64,000 nucleotides of DNA from Eremomyces bilateralis CBS 781.70 (lineage: Eukaryota; Ascomycota; Dothideomycetes; Eremomycetales; Eremomycetaceae), in assembly GCF_010015585.1 (NCBI RefSeq), contig NW_022985075.1, forward strand, positions 729,821 to 793,820, read 5' to 3'. This document shows positions 10,532 to 22,194 of the stretch, in pieces. Within the stretch, counting starts at the first letter, position 1. Each line of letters begins with the position of its first letter. Both the position numbers and the translations under genes were made by a program. The notes under the pieces are model-generated. The model was not told the DNA's origin. It worked only from the letters and a program-made list of their open reading frames with translations, and made no database searches.

Positions 10532-10880
10532 TTAGAGTTGGAACACGAAAATAAACGACCGCAATATACACAGCAAACAGTCACCGCTCAACCAACTCCA
10601 TGCAACTCCTTCTCGATCACCCTCTCGATCTCTATCATGCGATCACGCAGAATCGAAAAGTCGAGCGTGTAAATTCATCAATAATTTCTCCTGCTCGCAG
10701 ACATCGTGTACAACTCGCACCCAACGATGACGAAAATCGGGTCTACTGGAACAATAAGCTTTAGAATGCTATGAGCTGTAGAATGATACGGAAATAATTA
10801 GCTGTGGAATGTTACGAGCTGCGGAATATTGTGAGTGAGCTTGTGACGGTTTACGTGTGATCTAATTCATCAGTAACGAC
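10532..10880. other. Unassigned stretch between transporter remnant and LINE
   Basis: This is not part of either neighbour as far as I can read. On the minus strand a short coding-like, coiled-coil-like stretch appears (HARLFDSA, and in another frame ILRDRMIEIERVIEKELHG) at about 10585-10740. That suggests an additional decayed element fragment, but I do not recognise the family. Confidence 0.35.
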
Positions 10881-12160
10881 CCACGACCGGTGTATTACGC
10901 GGGCCGAGCGCCACGGGGCGGTATTCGCCCCCGGTAAGTACCAACTTATTTACTTCACGCGGCGGAGAGCGAGAAGGAGGGGAACAGGGCCAAGATCTAA
11001 CGAGTAATACGAATCAGTGGAAACCAGATCCATCCAGAGGCAGAGCTCCGCGTCCTAGGCGTACAGGTCGACAGCAAACCCGCGTGGAAAGCACACGTTA
11101 CGCATGCGTCTCAGAGGGGAATCGCAGCCTTCGACGCCCTTCCCGTATCACCGCCTCAACCTGGGAACCATCAGTACGGCTATCCCGCTTCCTATACACA
11201 GCTATTGTTCGCCCAACAATACTACACGGTTCCGCTGTCTGGGGGATGTGCAACGGGGGCGCCACGGCGCCCGAAACCACCCTTAAACCCTTAAAGAAGA
11301 TTCAAAACAAGTGTCTCAAATGTGCCGCGGGGGCATATGGGTTGACTCCCACCGCTGCTCTAGGCAGGGAGCTTGCGGTCCCCCCTCCAGACGTACATCC
11401 AAGCAAGTGCCCTAGGCTACTACGCCAAAGTCGGCCAGTCACCCAGTTGTGGCTAAGACGTCGGAAACACTAGAAGTGGTCTGGGGGGCGCTATAGAATA
11501 GAGGCGTGCAAGGAGCAAGGGGAAGAGGCAGGCCGCGTGCGATACGCATGCGTCCACATAGCGTGGCGGAGACGGGGCGCCAGCAAGCGGAGGAGATCAT
11601 CCAAATGGTCAGGCTAGAAGCCCAACAGCACCGCCGCAGGGGAGGCAGGAGTTCCTCTCCAAAACCCCTCCGTATAAAAACCGCCATCTGGAAGTGGGTG
11701 GATCGCGGATGGCAGAAGGAATGGCAACGCAAGGCCCAAAACCAAACGGCAAGTTTCTGGAAAGGCAGCTGGCGCGAGGACCGCCTAGCACTCTACGACG
11801 GAGCCCCGAAACACATCGCAACCGCCCTCTTTCTCCTCCGCTCAGAAGTGATCGGTCTTATTGCATGGCTTGCGGGAGTCGAAGTCGCGGAGATACGCCC
11901 GCATTGTGCCTGCGGGTGACCTGCGCAAACAGTACGTCACGTCCTGATCCATTGCCTAAGACACGAACAGGCTCGAGTCTACGATACAAAGACGTAATTA
12001 GCCACGATCAGAGAAAGGAAAAGATAGAACAATAAGGGGGCGAAGGCAGGAGGCTTGGCAATGATCCATGCCAGGAGAATTATGGTGAGTTTCGATTGGC
12101 GCTGGAGGATGGCAGATTTACCTCCAAAAACGGCGTCATAAACTGCCCAAAATGGAGGTC
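10881..12160 (+). mobile_element. 5'-truncated LINE (Tad1-like) fragment
   Basis: The C-terminal half of a non-LTR retrotransposon ORF2 is visible in several frames. Late reverse-transcriptase motifs are RHGAVFAPGKYQLIYFTRR (from about 10907), LRVLGVQVDSKPAWKAHV, and YTAIVRPTILHGSAVWG (from about 11194). A tether region follows with WVDRGWQKEWQRK and YDGAPKHIATALFLLRSEVIGL (from about 11695). The end has a zinc-knuckle-like HCACG...QTVRHVLIHC (about 11900-11970). This is the layout of fungal Tad1/I-type LINEs. The endonuclease, the catalytic FADD region and ORF1 are absent, as expected from 5' truncation, and frame breaks show it is dead. A poly(A) tail is not evident. It sits where the transporter gene loses its 3' end. 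Confidence 0.8.
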
Positions 12161-12267
12161 AATCTACCGTTAGATTGTTTAAACGAGTTTTCCATTACAT
12201 TCAATACAACTACAAAAATATACAAGCTCGGGGTATCTCTATTGTACATGTTCCGCTCAGCAATCCC

Positions 12268-15200
12268 TCAAGCCGCCTCCCCGCCTGTTGTTCTCCAGGT
12301 GCTAAAATGAGGAACCTCCCGTCCACAAAAGCAGTTGTACCGGCCATCAAACAACTCTAGACAAGTCCAATGCATCCCGCGTCCACAGGCAGCGCATTGG
12401 TAGAACAACCCAACAATCGATTGAACGCAAATCTCGCACTGCACAACTAGCAGAGCGAGAGGTCGAGGAGGGGAGGCGTGCTCGAAAACCGTTTCTCCCG
12501 CTCGCTCCACGATGGCGAATTTCTGAAATTCCGGCTTCTCTTTATCAACGTGTGGGGTCGAAGCGCCGCTTGGGTGATGGCTGCGCGCATCAAACGAGCC
12601 CTGTGCAAAGTCAGATCGACCGCTGTGGTGGAAATGACAAATATCAGAGCCTACCTTGGGTCCTTTCTCGGACCTCTCGTGAACGCCGTCCGGATCGATC
12701 GCCCAGGCACTCTTGCCACCTTCCCAATACGAGGTTAACCCGTTGAACTGCAACAGTTCCGCACGCTCCACCCAGAGTTCCCAGGAGCCCAAAAGGTGGG
12801 CATACATCATTCTGTACGCCTTGTATCGTTCGTCAGAGCCGGGATCAAGCAATGGTACGCTTCCATGCGCCTCGTTATCGAATCGATTTTGGTTCTTCAT
12901 GGTAACTCGGATGGAACTGCTCCCTCCCCGCGGGATGGTGATGGACTCGGTTATATTAGTGGGAGCCGTGGACGTTGAGAAGCGTTCGTCGGACCCTAAG
13001 GAGCTGCTGTTGCGCTCAGGACCAAGGACCGCCCCCTCGACGGAATACGAGTCTACAAATCCGTCGTCAAGTAGGAATCCGTACGGATCGCGTTTGCCCG
13101 AGGTGGAGACGCGCGTCGATCGCGGAGCATGAGCGCGAGGGCTGTCATAGACTTTGTTCTCTCCCCATGTGATACCACTGGTCGGAGCGGAGGTCGACAA
13201 ATCTCCGTCGTTGCGATGTCTCCCTTGAGTGGGCGGCGATGATGACACGTTCATAGCCAGGGTACGTAGGGATTGGAACGCATTGGATATATTCGAATTG
13301 ACCCGGCGTGTCTGGGTCGCGAGATGATGCTCGGGTGAAGTGGAGAAGCTGCCAGCAGCGCTAGATCGGAAAGTGTTCGAACGTGATAAGACCGGTGGAG
13401 TGTCGCCAGTAGAGAAGGGAGTCGGTGGCTCACTGTGGAAGTTGTCTGTGCCCCATGGCCCGTTGGACGACTCTGCTGAACCATAGACGCCCAGCTTAGC
13501 ATCTCCGTTGTCCCAAGGCTTAGCAAATGAAGATCGAAGGCCAGATGAAACAAGGACGTTGGGCTGAAACAAACTCCAAGCCACTTCTTGCGTTGCGAAA
13601 TAATCTAGTCCGAAGGCGGCACTTTTCATCGACATGGGAAATTCCTTCTTGTGTTGCCGGATCAAGGTGGTGTGAACCCCCTCTTTTGCGGCGGGCTCGA
13701 AAAAGATGCATGATAGCATGGCAAGCATCTGGATATCGGCAAGCTTCTCATAGTGCTCAAATAATTGCGGGATGAGCCACACGCTTGCAATAGGATGGTT
13801 CCCCCATTTGACACGACCCCGGAGCGCCGGATTCTCCACGGTGGCGGGCTTGTCCAGCTGGAGGTCGATTCCACTATCCTTCTTCTTCACTCGCACCCAT
13901 GATCGGCGCGCAAGGACCACAATCGGTTCTTTTCGTTGCTGTTGATCCATGATCTCAAGCGGGATTTCATTATAGAGCATGAGCTTTGCCAGGTTCCAAA
14001 CGGCGGCCGTATCGTCGTCGCCGTATACTGCCGCGACACGAGAATTATGGTCACAGACTAGCGGCCCGTTTCCAAACATGAGATACTCTCCAGCAAGTGC
14101 CTTCTTCGCCGGCAGGAGAGAATGCAGGTCATGGATGGATATGATTGCTTTGGATTTGCCGGCCCCTCCTTTGCTGCCTTGTTCGGCACTTGACTGCTGT
14201 GAAGTCTTATGAAACCTAAGCATCGCGCCTTTCCACGCGGCAGATCGCATGAAACGCGACGGGAGCCTTCCAATATCTCGCTCGCTGTCGGATGACGTAG
14301 TCGAGGAGCTCTCGCTGCTTCCCCCGGAATCGGAGGTTTCATCGTCCACCACCGAGGAGTTTTCCCGAAGGTCTGGGGATTCGGTATTGAGCCGACCAAA
14401 CCCTTCAAATACGCGATTGCCTCGTTGCAAATGATTGGCTGCGCGCAGAGTCGAGAGACTAAACAATGGCTTCGGTTCGGGCTTTGGGGGGAAAAAGCAG
14501 ACGAGCCGACCATCTGGAGTCCAGAGAGCACCGCAAGTTTTTGGGACAGGTACGTTCGCGGTGCTGGGGCCTATTTCCGCGCCACTCAATTCGAGATCCT
14601 GTCCATCAGGATGATGGAAGGCCGGGCCAACGCCCTCCTCTTCGTCGCTGGAGCTCGATTCATCTGCAGCTAATCCTGCAACATCGTCGGCATTGGAGAA
14701 GCTAATGCTATCTTCGAGGCCTCGTTCTCCGAGCAGGTAAGTTATGATTGCCTCTAATGAGCCCCTTTTTTTTGTCTGGTAGTGCTCGGTAATGGAGCGA
14801 AGCTCACGTTTCAGCCGTTCCATGGTGTCTTCTGAGATCGCAGAGACGGTCTTCTCAAAATCGTACTGCGGACATGCATCCGCCGGGTAATTATCAGGAA
14901 ATGATAGGTTCACTCGCAAGAAGGCAGGCTTCTCATCGGCTGCCCACGGTCCGTTCAGGGTGACCGTCGCAGAACGCTTTCCGATATTTGCTAGCTCAAA
15001 TGTGACCTTTTTGTATTTTTTGCCCACGTAAGTGATCTCGTCGCTGAGGCTTTCCGGTGTATCCCAGACAATCTGGTGGTCATTTTGATTTATTCGCGAG
15101 GACCGCGGCGTAAATCCACGAACCATGACGGGAAGAGGCCCGGCTCGTCCTACCCGGACTCCGGCCATCCACGCGATGGGATTGATCGTCCGATTTGGCG

Positions 15201-16553
15201 TACGCCTGGCTTGCATTCCAACGGAGGGGGTCATATGAACGCCTTCAGATCGATGCACTGGCAATGGTGCCCTACTCATGCCTGCAGCTGCGAGTAGCGC
15301 CCCGAGTCCTTTCGGCTTATTTTCTTCATCCTGAAGGTTGGTTGCGTGTGCATGAGTAGGTTCATCACGAAAGGTTCGGTACTCGGCGCCCTGTCTCGTG
15401 AATTTCAAGCCCCTCTCTAGATTCTCGCCTTTCTGATGGCCGACAGGCTTCAAATGTTCGTCGGTAATGCGATGCAAGAGCAGTTGTCGGTCCATTCCCC
15501 AGGATATAAGCTGGAAATCCCGGTTATCGATACCATCCTCGACGGTACCGCGAGACCGCCACAGAAACTCTTTAGCTTGATCATTGTGGCCCTTGAATGA
15601 CGTAGTTGGGGAGCCGACCGACTCGCGACTCTCCCCATCGCCCAACCTGCGGTCGAAAAGATGAAGGTCGAAATTGCCTCTCTGCGGCATTGCAAGCAAC
15701 CCGTAGCCAAATGGGGTGTGACGTGCCCTCCATACGGGATACGGGGTATGTATCACTCGTTCCGGTTCGGACGCGTCATTCTCGTAATCCCAAAACTTGA
15801 TCGTGTGGTCCAGCGAGCAGGTTACTATGTCGCTTGCTCGAGTGCGGTTCCAGTCGATGCCGTAGATCTTGGTGGCATGAGCCTCGATGGTCCGTAACGG
15901 TATGGTCCCTTTCCGGTCATCCCAAATATGGAGATACTTGTCATGGGACGAAGCGATGATATGCGCATCCTGCCGATTCCATTTGACTTGCGTAGCACCA
16001 GCATTCCATTCGGCAAACGTTAGAACGGGCTTCGCAGGCCTACGCAGATCCCAACAATGGACATAGCTGTCAACGGCGCAGGTTGCCAACAAGTCCGGAT
16101 GCAGCGCAGAAAAGTTGATGTCAGTAATTGCTCGCGAGTGTGCATGCAAAGTGTGCTCTATGGGAGCCTGGCGAGTAAGCATGTCGAGGTTCCATACCAG
16201 CGCCTTCTGGTTTGACGTGCTCACGATCCAATAGTCGCGCGATGAGAACGGCGACCATTGCACGTCGGCGACCTCCCATGGCGAGCGATGAACCAAGTGC
16301 CGAGGTGTGGAGTAGAGATTATCTAAGTCAATGATATGAAGACCCTCCCGGCTACGAATTGGATCAAATTAGCTCTGAAATGCCTTGTGCGATCATGGGT
16401 GACCTACGATGCTAGGACGACATCCCTCCCACTTGGGGAGATGGAGGCCGAACCGACGGTCTCATGGACTTTGATCTGAACATCGAGCTCAAAAGTTTTG
16501 CTATCAAAAGCGGAAGTATGCTCACGCGACGGCTTTTCTGAGATATTCTCCAT
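12268..16553 (-). CDS. mtc5: SEA/GATOR2 complex subunit Mtc5 (WDR59 homologue)
   Basis: The protein has 1409 residues from two exons: complement(12268-16351, 16408-16553). The 56-nt intron (GTAGGT...CGTAG) joins MENISEKPSR...VVLAS to REGLHIIDLDNLYS. This gives the usual N-terminal strand before the beta-propeller, and I prefer this start to the internal Met at 16296. An N-terminal WD40 propeller follows (ILAS/HIWDDRKG, ITDINFS, VDSYVHCWDLRRP, LDHTIKFWDYEN). An RWD domain lies in the middle (VTFELANIGKRSATVTLNG, LSFPDNYPADACP). A disordered Ser-rich stretch separates it from a C-terminal RING-like zinc domain (CEICVQSIVGLFYQC, CGRGMHWTC, CFCGREVPH). This domain order is specific to WDR59/Mtc5. 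In yeast and animals the complex (SEACAT/GATOR2) sits on the vacuole or lysosome and opposes GATOR1 to activate TORC1 when amino acids are available. Confidence 0.93.
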
Positions 16554-17277
16554 AGGATTATAATGCTTCGATTATGCTGCGCAGCTCATTGGGTGTCCCA
16601 TAGAGAACATCTCCTGGGGGATTGGGGTGGTGTTGAGAACCCCGAGCGATGGGTGAGAACTGGAAGGAGTTATCGGAAATGGATGCACCCATACTGGGTA
16701 AGAGAAGTCATTCCTACTGAGTCTAGTAGAATATCACCGAGGTGAACACTTCAGTTGCGTGACGCGAAGACTATCGTAAGGAAACATGAATGATGTCGAC
16801 AGCTCTGTACTCTGTTGTGATGGCGGCGTTGAGTGTGGCTGCTGTGGCTGGACTTAAATGTGGCGTCAATCAGGCTCCTAACTCAAGCCTTACTGCCTGA
16901 GGTGTTAATCCTGATCCATCTAAGTGGGGCAGATTTGATCATCACATTGAACTGCGGGAACTGAATCATCAACATGAATTGTTCGACATTTCTACTATTC
17001 CCGCCCATTCCAATCTCGAGATAGGGCCACAGACCCTTGAGGTTTACTACTATTCTCTTCCATTCACTCCTACCAGTCTTTCTCAAAGCCTCTGGATCAC
17101 TTTGGAACTCTTTATTAGCTTGACTCCCTCTGAGCCGCCAGCGTGATCAGTCTCGTACCTTGTTTCGATCCCGATTACAAACACCGCTTTGCCTCCTATA
17201 CTTCAAGACTCACCCGGAGATATCTCCCATTCTCTTCACACGCAGCAACCTCATTGCTGAGGATTACTCCCGCCAAA
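16554..17277. promoter_or_regulatory. Divergent promoter between mtc5 and ubc13
   Basis: About 724 bp lie between two divergent start codons. No coding sequence is supported in it. It must hold both promoters and 5' leaders, but no clear core element can be named. Confidence 0.5.
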
Positions 17278-17890
17278 ATGTCTCTTCCGAAGAGAATCAT
17301 CAAGGAGACAGAGCGCCTGATGGCCGAACCGTACGTTCCCTCCACCCCATCGTACTGACCGGAGCATCTAACAACTATCGGCTCAGAGTCCCAGGCATAA
17401 GCGCCGTACCGCATGACGACAACCTGAGATACTTCAACGTCACCATCGACGGCCCATCACAATCCCCTTACGAAGGTGAGGCATATCGCAACCCCCGCCC
17501 GTGTCCCTATTGACGAGGCTCGGAAACAGGAGGCACTTTCAAACTGGAGCTTTTCCTCCCCGAAGACTACCCCATGACACCGCCGAAGGTCCGATTCCTC
17601 ACGAAAATCTACCACCCCAACATCGACCGGCTGGGGAGGATCTGCTTGGACGTGCTGAAAGGTTACATAACATGACTTCTTTCCTGATCCGAACCCTAGT
17701 TGACCGTGTTTTAGCCAACTGGTCGCCCGCCCTTCAGATTCGAACCATCCTGCTCTCAATACAAGCCCTACTAGGTGCTCCGAATCCCGATGACCCGTTG
17801 GCCAACGATGTTGCCCAGCGCTGGAAGGAGGACCAGAATGCCGCGATCGACACGGCTAAAGAGTGGACGGCAAAGTACGCCACAGCTTAG
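17278..17890 (+). CDS. ubc13: Ubiquitin-conjugating enzyme E2 N (Ubc13)
   Basis: The protein has 149 residues from four exons: 17278-17330, 17387-17475, 17530-17661 and 17715-17890. The introns are 56, 54 and 53 nt. Joining gives [34 protein letters not shown], then [20 protein letters not shown], then [21 protein letters not shown]. The HPN motif (KIYHPNID) and the catalytic Cys in GRICLDVLK are present. The [15 protein letters not shown] and NDVAQRWK segments are characteristic of Ubc13 rather than other E2s. With the Uev partner Mms2, Ubc13 builds K63-linked ubiquitin chains, for example on PCNA in error-free DNA damage tolerance. The length equals the family norm. Confidence 0.96.
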
Positions 17891-18294
17891 CGAGTCAGGT
17901 GCTTTCACGTCGAAGGAAGCTATGGAATGCATATGAGTACGTCCGTTCAGACCGCTCGGATTTCTTGAAAGCGAACGGATGTAACGGTTTGCTGACGCGG
18001 ACGTATGGCCAAGTCCGGTCAGGTGACGATGAGGGGAGAGCATTAGGTTGGGCCATCGTGTTAATTACTTGGGACATTAAGCTGGTTTATGATTGACGGG
18101 CTCACCACTCGATGACTAAATGCCATTTTTTTGAGCAATGCTTTTGCATACGGCATGCATGACGCGTGTGACAGCTTATACATTATGACTGGACATGACA
18201 ACAGATAAACAGATGCGTAGGGACCGTCTTCATCCTCCTGTTCTTTCTCAACGATATTCCTATGCTACCCTGGAAATAATGGTTCGTGAGTCTT
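17891..18294. other. Convergent 3' region of ubc13 and the Agd3-like gene
   Basis: About 404 bp lie between two stop codons on opposite strands. The segment holds both 3' untranslated regions. No further feature is seen. Confidence 0.6.
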
Positions 18295-20891
18295 CTAAAC
18301 CTTGACGGGTGTTCGAAGAGTGAATGTCACTGGGGACCCATTTATGGTAACCCAAACGGTGAGCGGGTCGGAACCAATTTGTTCAGCTCTACCTCCGTTA
18401 TTGGAAGTCACAGGGCCGGGGAACGTCACTGGAAGAGGCTTGCCGCAACGGTTCCCGGTGGTCGTGAGCGTGGCCCCGACAATTTGCGACCCGTCGCTAG
18501 AATAGTTCCTACGTTATGTAAGCATTGAAATCGAGGACTAATAGATGACGGGTCTCCATACCAGGCGATATTCGGATTACACCGGTCCCGGGCCATGCGA
18601 TCCGCGAACGATACAGCTAGATCATCGTGTTTCAGCGTGAGCAGCGGCCAATCCACCAGCCTGACCACTTCTCCGACGACCGTTTCCACCCAGAACTGAA
18701 GCAGGGAGTACTTGCCGCTGACCGTGCCAGTGCTTTGGTTCGGCAAGTCCGACACGCGCATGTTGGCTTGATGGAACATGTAGGCGTCATGGTGCAGTCC
18801 CAGTATGCTTCGGGTGTTCACATCCCGCTCATCCTCGAACAGGGCCGCGGCGTTGCCGTTGACGCCGTAGGATGAGCGCCACTCCGCAACGTTGCAGTCG
18901 ATCGCATCGCAGTTGTAGAAGATGTTCGACACCCATCGTGGGGTGATCTGGTATCCATCGAATCCATTGGCAGATTGATTGGTGACCAATGGCCAGAATT
19001 CATTTTCCTAGAAACCAATTTTAATCCCGAACAACTCATAGAGGGAACGGGGAGTGAGCGCTTACATGGTTTAGTAATGCCGATCTGCTGTTGTCTCCAA
19101 CGCCGTTTTGCAGGCCGTTATCACTCCACGCTCTTAAGACGTCAGGGTTGTGAAAACCAGTAATACCCGGCGGGATCAGGCCCTTCCCAGAAAAATGCTT
19201 TGCAGCTGAGAATCCGATGGCGTCCAGGAATCCAATGTTGAATTTGATCTCCTTGTTTGCATCTTCGTAAGTTGCACCGTTCAACGATTGATGAGTACTG
19301 GTGGTGTTAGCAGCTGCCTGGTAGTATAGAACTGGTTGACTGACAATGTGTGAGAGACATGTGCGAATGCATCGCGATTGGTAGGATTCTTCAGCCAAAC
19401 CGCCAATGGGTCAAGATTTATGCAGGCGTCGCTCCAGGAGTACTCCGCTGGGCTTGTCGGCCAAACGTTCGTTCCCGACCCTGCAGGCTTCTTGTACTCC
19501 TGATCAGCGAACTCTGCAGGTGTAGACGAATAGTAGATGGCGCTCGGCGGTACACATGCCCCACCAGCTGGATCATTCTTGATGCCATTTTCGATGGCCC
19601 CGTTGCCGTTGTGACCGAGCTCAATGAAGTATTCCGAGCCGCGAGGCATCTTCCCTTGGATCTGACGGGTCCACGCAACGTGAGCCTCTAGATCCGCAGG
19701 TCGAAGACGGAAGTTGACAGTATTCGGCTGGAAGAGGGTCGTCTGGAGGAAAACATCGTCGACTTGGGTACCGAAATTCAGTCGGCGAATTCCGGTGTAA
19801 AGTCCCCGGGTCGCCCACTGAACCCAGACGTGGTCCAGATACGCAGACGTCACTAGGGCGTCGGTCGCCCATGCGGTGAAGAAGACAATCTGCTCTCGGC
19901 CGTTGATGTTATTGATGATTGCTGCCGTGGTCTGCTCCTTGAATATCCCTGACGGTGCAAAACGGGCAATTTCTCGTGCGATGCTCGGGTCGATGATCCT
20001 GGAAGGGTAATGCCACAATCCCTTCGTCGAAACCGTGGCGCCTTTCTTGAAGTTGACGCCTTCGAAACCAGTGAAATCAGTGACAGTGAGCAGCTGCTCG
20101 ACCGTGTCCTCGCAACACCCATCCCCAGTATGCGCATCTGTTACGCCGAATTCCTCCACCGGATAGGCATCCAGACGAGTCATACGGACACCGAACTTGA
20201 CCTGGTAATCGTAGAGCTGTTGCCACTGTTCCGGCTTCAAGGCACTGGACCCATCGTTTGAATCATCGTTTCGGACCTCGCTTACGACGACGATGCCGCC
20301 AAAGTTGCCCTGATTTCCGTTCGCTAGGGCGGGAAGTGTGACACTGCCGGAGCCAACGTAGACCACTCGGTAAGGGATGCCGTACGCTTGAAGGCGAGCG
20401 TAGCCTTGGTATGCATCGGCGGCATGCCGGGCGATCACTAGGAAAGTGGAGAGGCAGCTGTTGCCTCGCCCAGGGATTGGCGATGTCTGAGGGTCGGCTT
20501 TGGTGGTCGGTTTTGTTGTAATCGGACGGGTAGTGATTCCGCCTCCTCCTCTTGTCGTGGTGGGACGCGTAGTAACAGGCCCAACCGTTACCGTACGCGT
20601 GGTTCGACGACCTCCGGCAGACACGGTCACTGGGCGTCTACCAGTGACTGTAACAGTTGCGCCATTTCCCCCATTCCCGGCATTTCCTCCGCCGGGGCGG
20701 AGCGTTGGCCACTGTTGATTGGTCTGACGGCCATTCCCACCTTGGTACACCGTCACAGCAATGACTTGAGCGTCGCGCTCCTCGAGGTTTTGCTCCTCGA
20801 GAACGTCATCGGCGCGGATTTGAAACGGACTCAGAAAGAAAAGGATGAACAAGCAGAACGCAAGCAGATGGCGAGAGAGTGAAGGGGCCAT
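18295..20891 (-). CDS. agd3: Secreted polysaccharide deacetylase, Agd3-like (CE18 family)
   Basis: The protein has 812 residues from four exons: complement(18295-18508, 18562-19007, 19066-19297, 19345-20891). The start is Met 20891, followed by a signal peptide (LLAFCLFILFFLSPF). A Thr/Gly-rich linker comes next, then a domain starting FLVIARHAADAYQGY. The introns are 53, 58 and 47 nt. The 47-nt intron begins GTCAGT, and its removal creates HVSHTFTHQSLNGATY, which supplies an HxxxH metal site. With the Asp in NFGTQVDDVF this completes the Asp-His-His set of NodB-like deacetylases. Further family blocks are FIELGHNGNG, LIPPGITGFHN, GLHHDAYMFHQANMR and LKHDDLAVSF. Aspergillus fumigatus Agd3 (about 806 residues) partially deacetylates galactosaminogalactan, making the polymer adhesive. 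Here the gene is flanked by ubc13 and new1, not by the known biosynthetic genes, so the substrate is an inference. Confidence 0.85.
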
Positions 20892-22194
20892 CGTGGGGCG
20901 CAAAAGAACGAATGTAGAGGAGACACTTCGCAGCTCGACTCGAAAGTGGCACCCGGCCAAATGAATGTTTATATATTCGGACGCTGCACGAACCGAGAAC
21001 TGTATCGGCCAGAAGACGAAGCCCCGGAAATTGGTATTTCCAAGAGCCAAGGGTATTTACCATTTCTCCATCTTGGTGACAAACGTTTTCGGGCCACGAA
21101 AATTTCGTGCTCGCCATAATATACTGGGACGCCGCAACTTCGACGGCATCGTCATCGTCGCCTGCTGGCTTCACCGACCCTAAACCGATGTACGAACCGG
21201 GTCATCTGTGAGGGCAGCAGCCATTCTTCTGCGGCATCGATAGCGAAGTCATTGGAAGTTCCACGTTGACGAAAGGATGGCAAACAATGCGACGGTGATG
21301 CAAATTATGGAACAATTTGTATATATTGTATATAGTGATGGACGACCCGACCGAGCTAGGCTGGGACGGTTATGGGAAAGCGAGCAAGTTGGTGAGAGCG
21401 GCGATATTGCATATAAGACGCCTTGCCCGCAGGGATCCCATCATCATCCCATCGCATGGTGACCTCGGACACTTTATTATATTTATTTGGACGCGGCATC
21501 CCTCAGCTAGCATCCTCAGTATAGATTTCAATTTCTGGGACCAGGACAGATATATTGCCTGGTCCATCCGGTTGATTTGGAAGGGTGATATAAGGCCTAA
21601 ATATAGCCAGTGGGCACGAGGCCGCTCGTGAACTATTTTTCTCCAGACAATACGACGTCCATTGGCGTGTTGCTGGTGGTGTCATCGAAACGAGCTTCGG
21701 ATTTGACATGCGGTTGTTCTGTCGCTCCGTCCTCGATACGACTCTAGTCCTGAAGTGTCCTGAGCAAAAAAATCCAATCCTATCGTGTATCCAACCATTC
21801 TCTTCCACCCCTGGCGCCATGTCGACTCCGATTACGGAGGATAATTATCCACACTCGGAGTGAATCTTGATCTTGGTAGCGACGAGCCGTCCCAGGCCTT
21901 CGTTAGTATCTATCGACTCGAAAGCCAAAGATGCTGGAGAAAACAAGGACCAGGTTTCCTCAAACACTCACGATTCATGTTGGAGACGGCGTGGGAGCCT
22001 CGAAGTATCGTCATTACCCGTGCCTAATTCTAGCCCAACAAAGTTCTAAGAGCCATGCCTATCCATTTAAGGCTCATCATCTGATGCTCGTAATCACTGA
22101 TGCCCAAATCGCGATATCCCCAAACGCCAAACTTTTCCACCGCGTCTATCCCAACCATCTAAGCAGGCTCTATTCCGTCCCATGGTATCCCATC
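20892..22194. other. Intergenic stretch of 1.3 kb upstream of the Agd3-like gene
   Basis: The part next to 20892 is the promoter and leader of the deacetylase gene. The part next to 22194 is the 3' region of new1. Open frames inside are short, lack motifs and overlap each other. No RNA gene was recognised. Confidence 0.5.

Noticed and set aside
16563-16745. Small open frame in the mtc5/ubc13 promoter
   Set aside because: No motif, and it occupies the divergent promoter between two well-supported genes.
21277-21631. Overlapping open frames upstream of the Agd3-like gene
   Set aside because: Two frames overlap each other with no family signal. The region fits a promoter.
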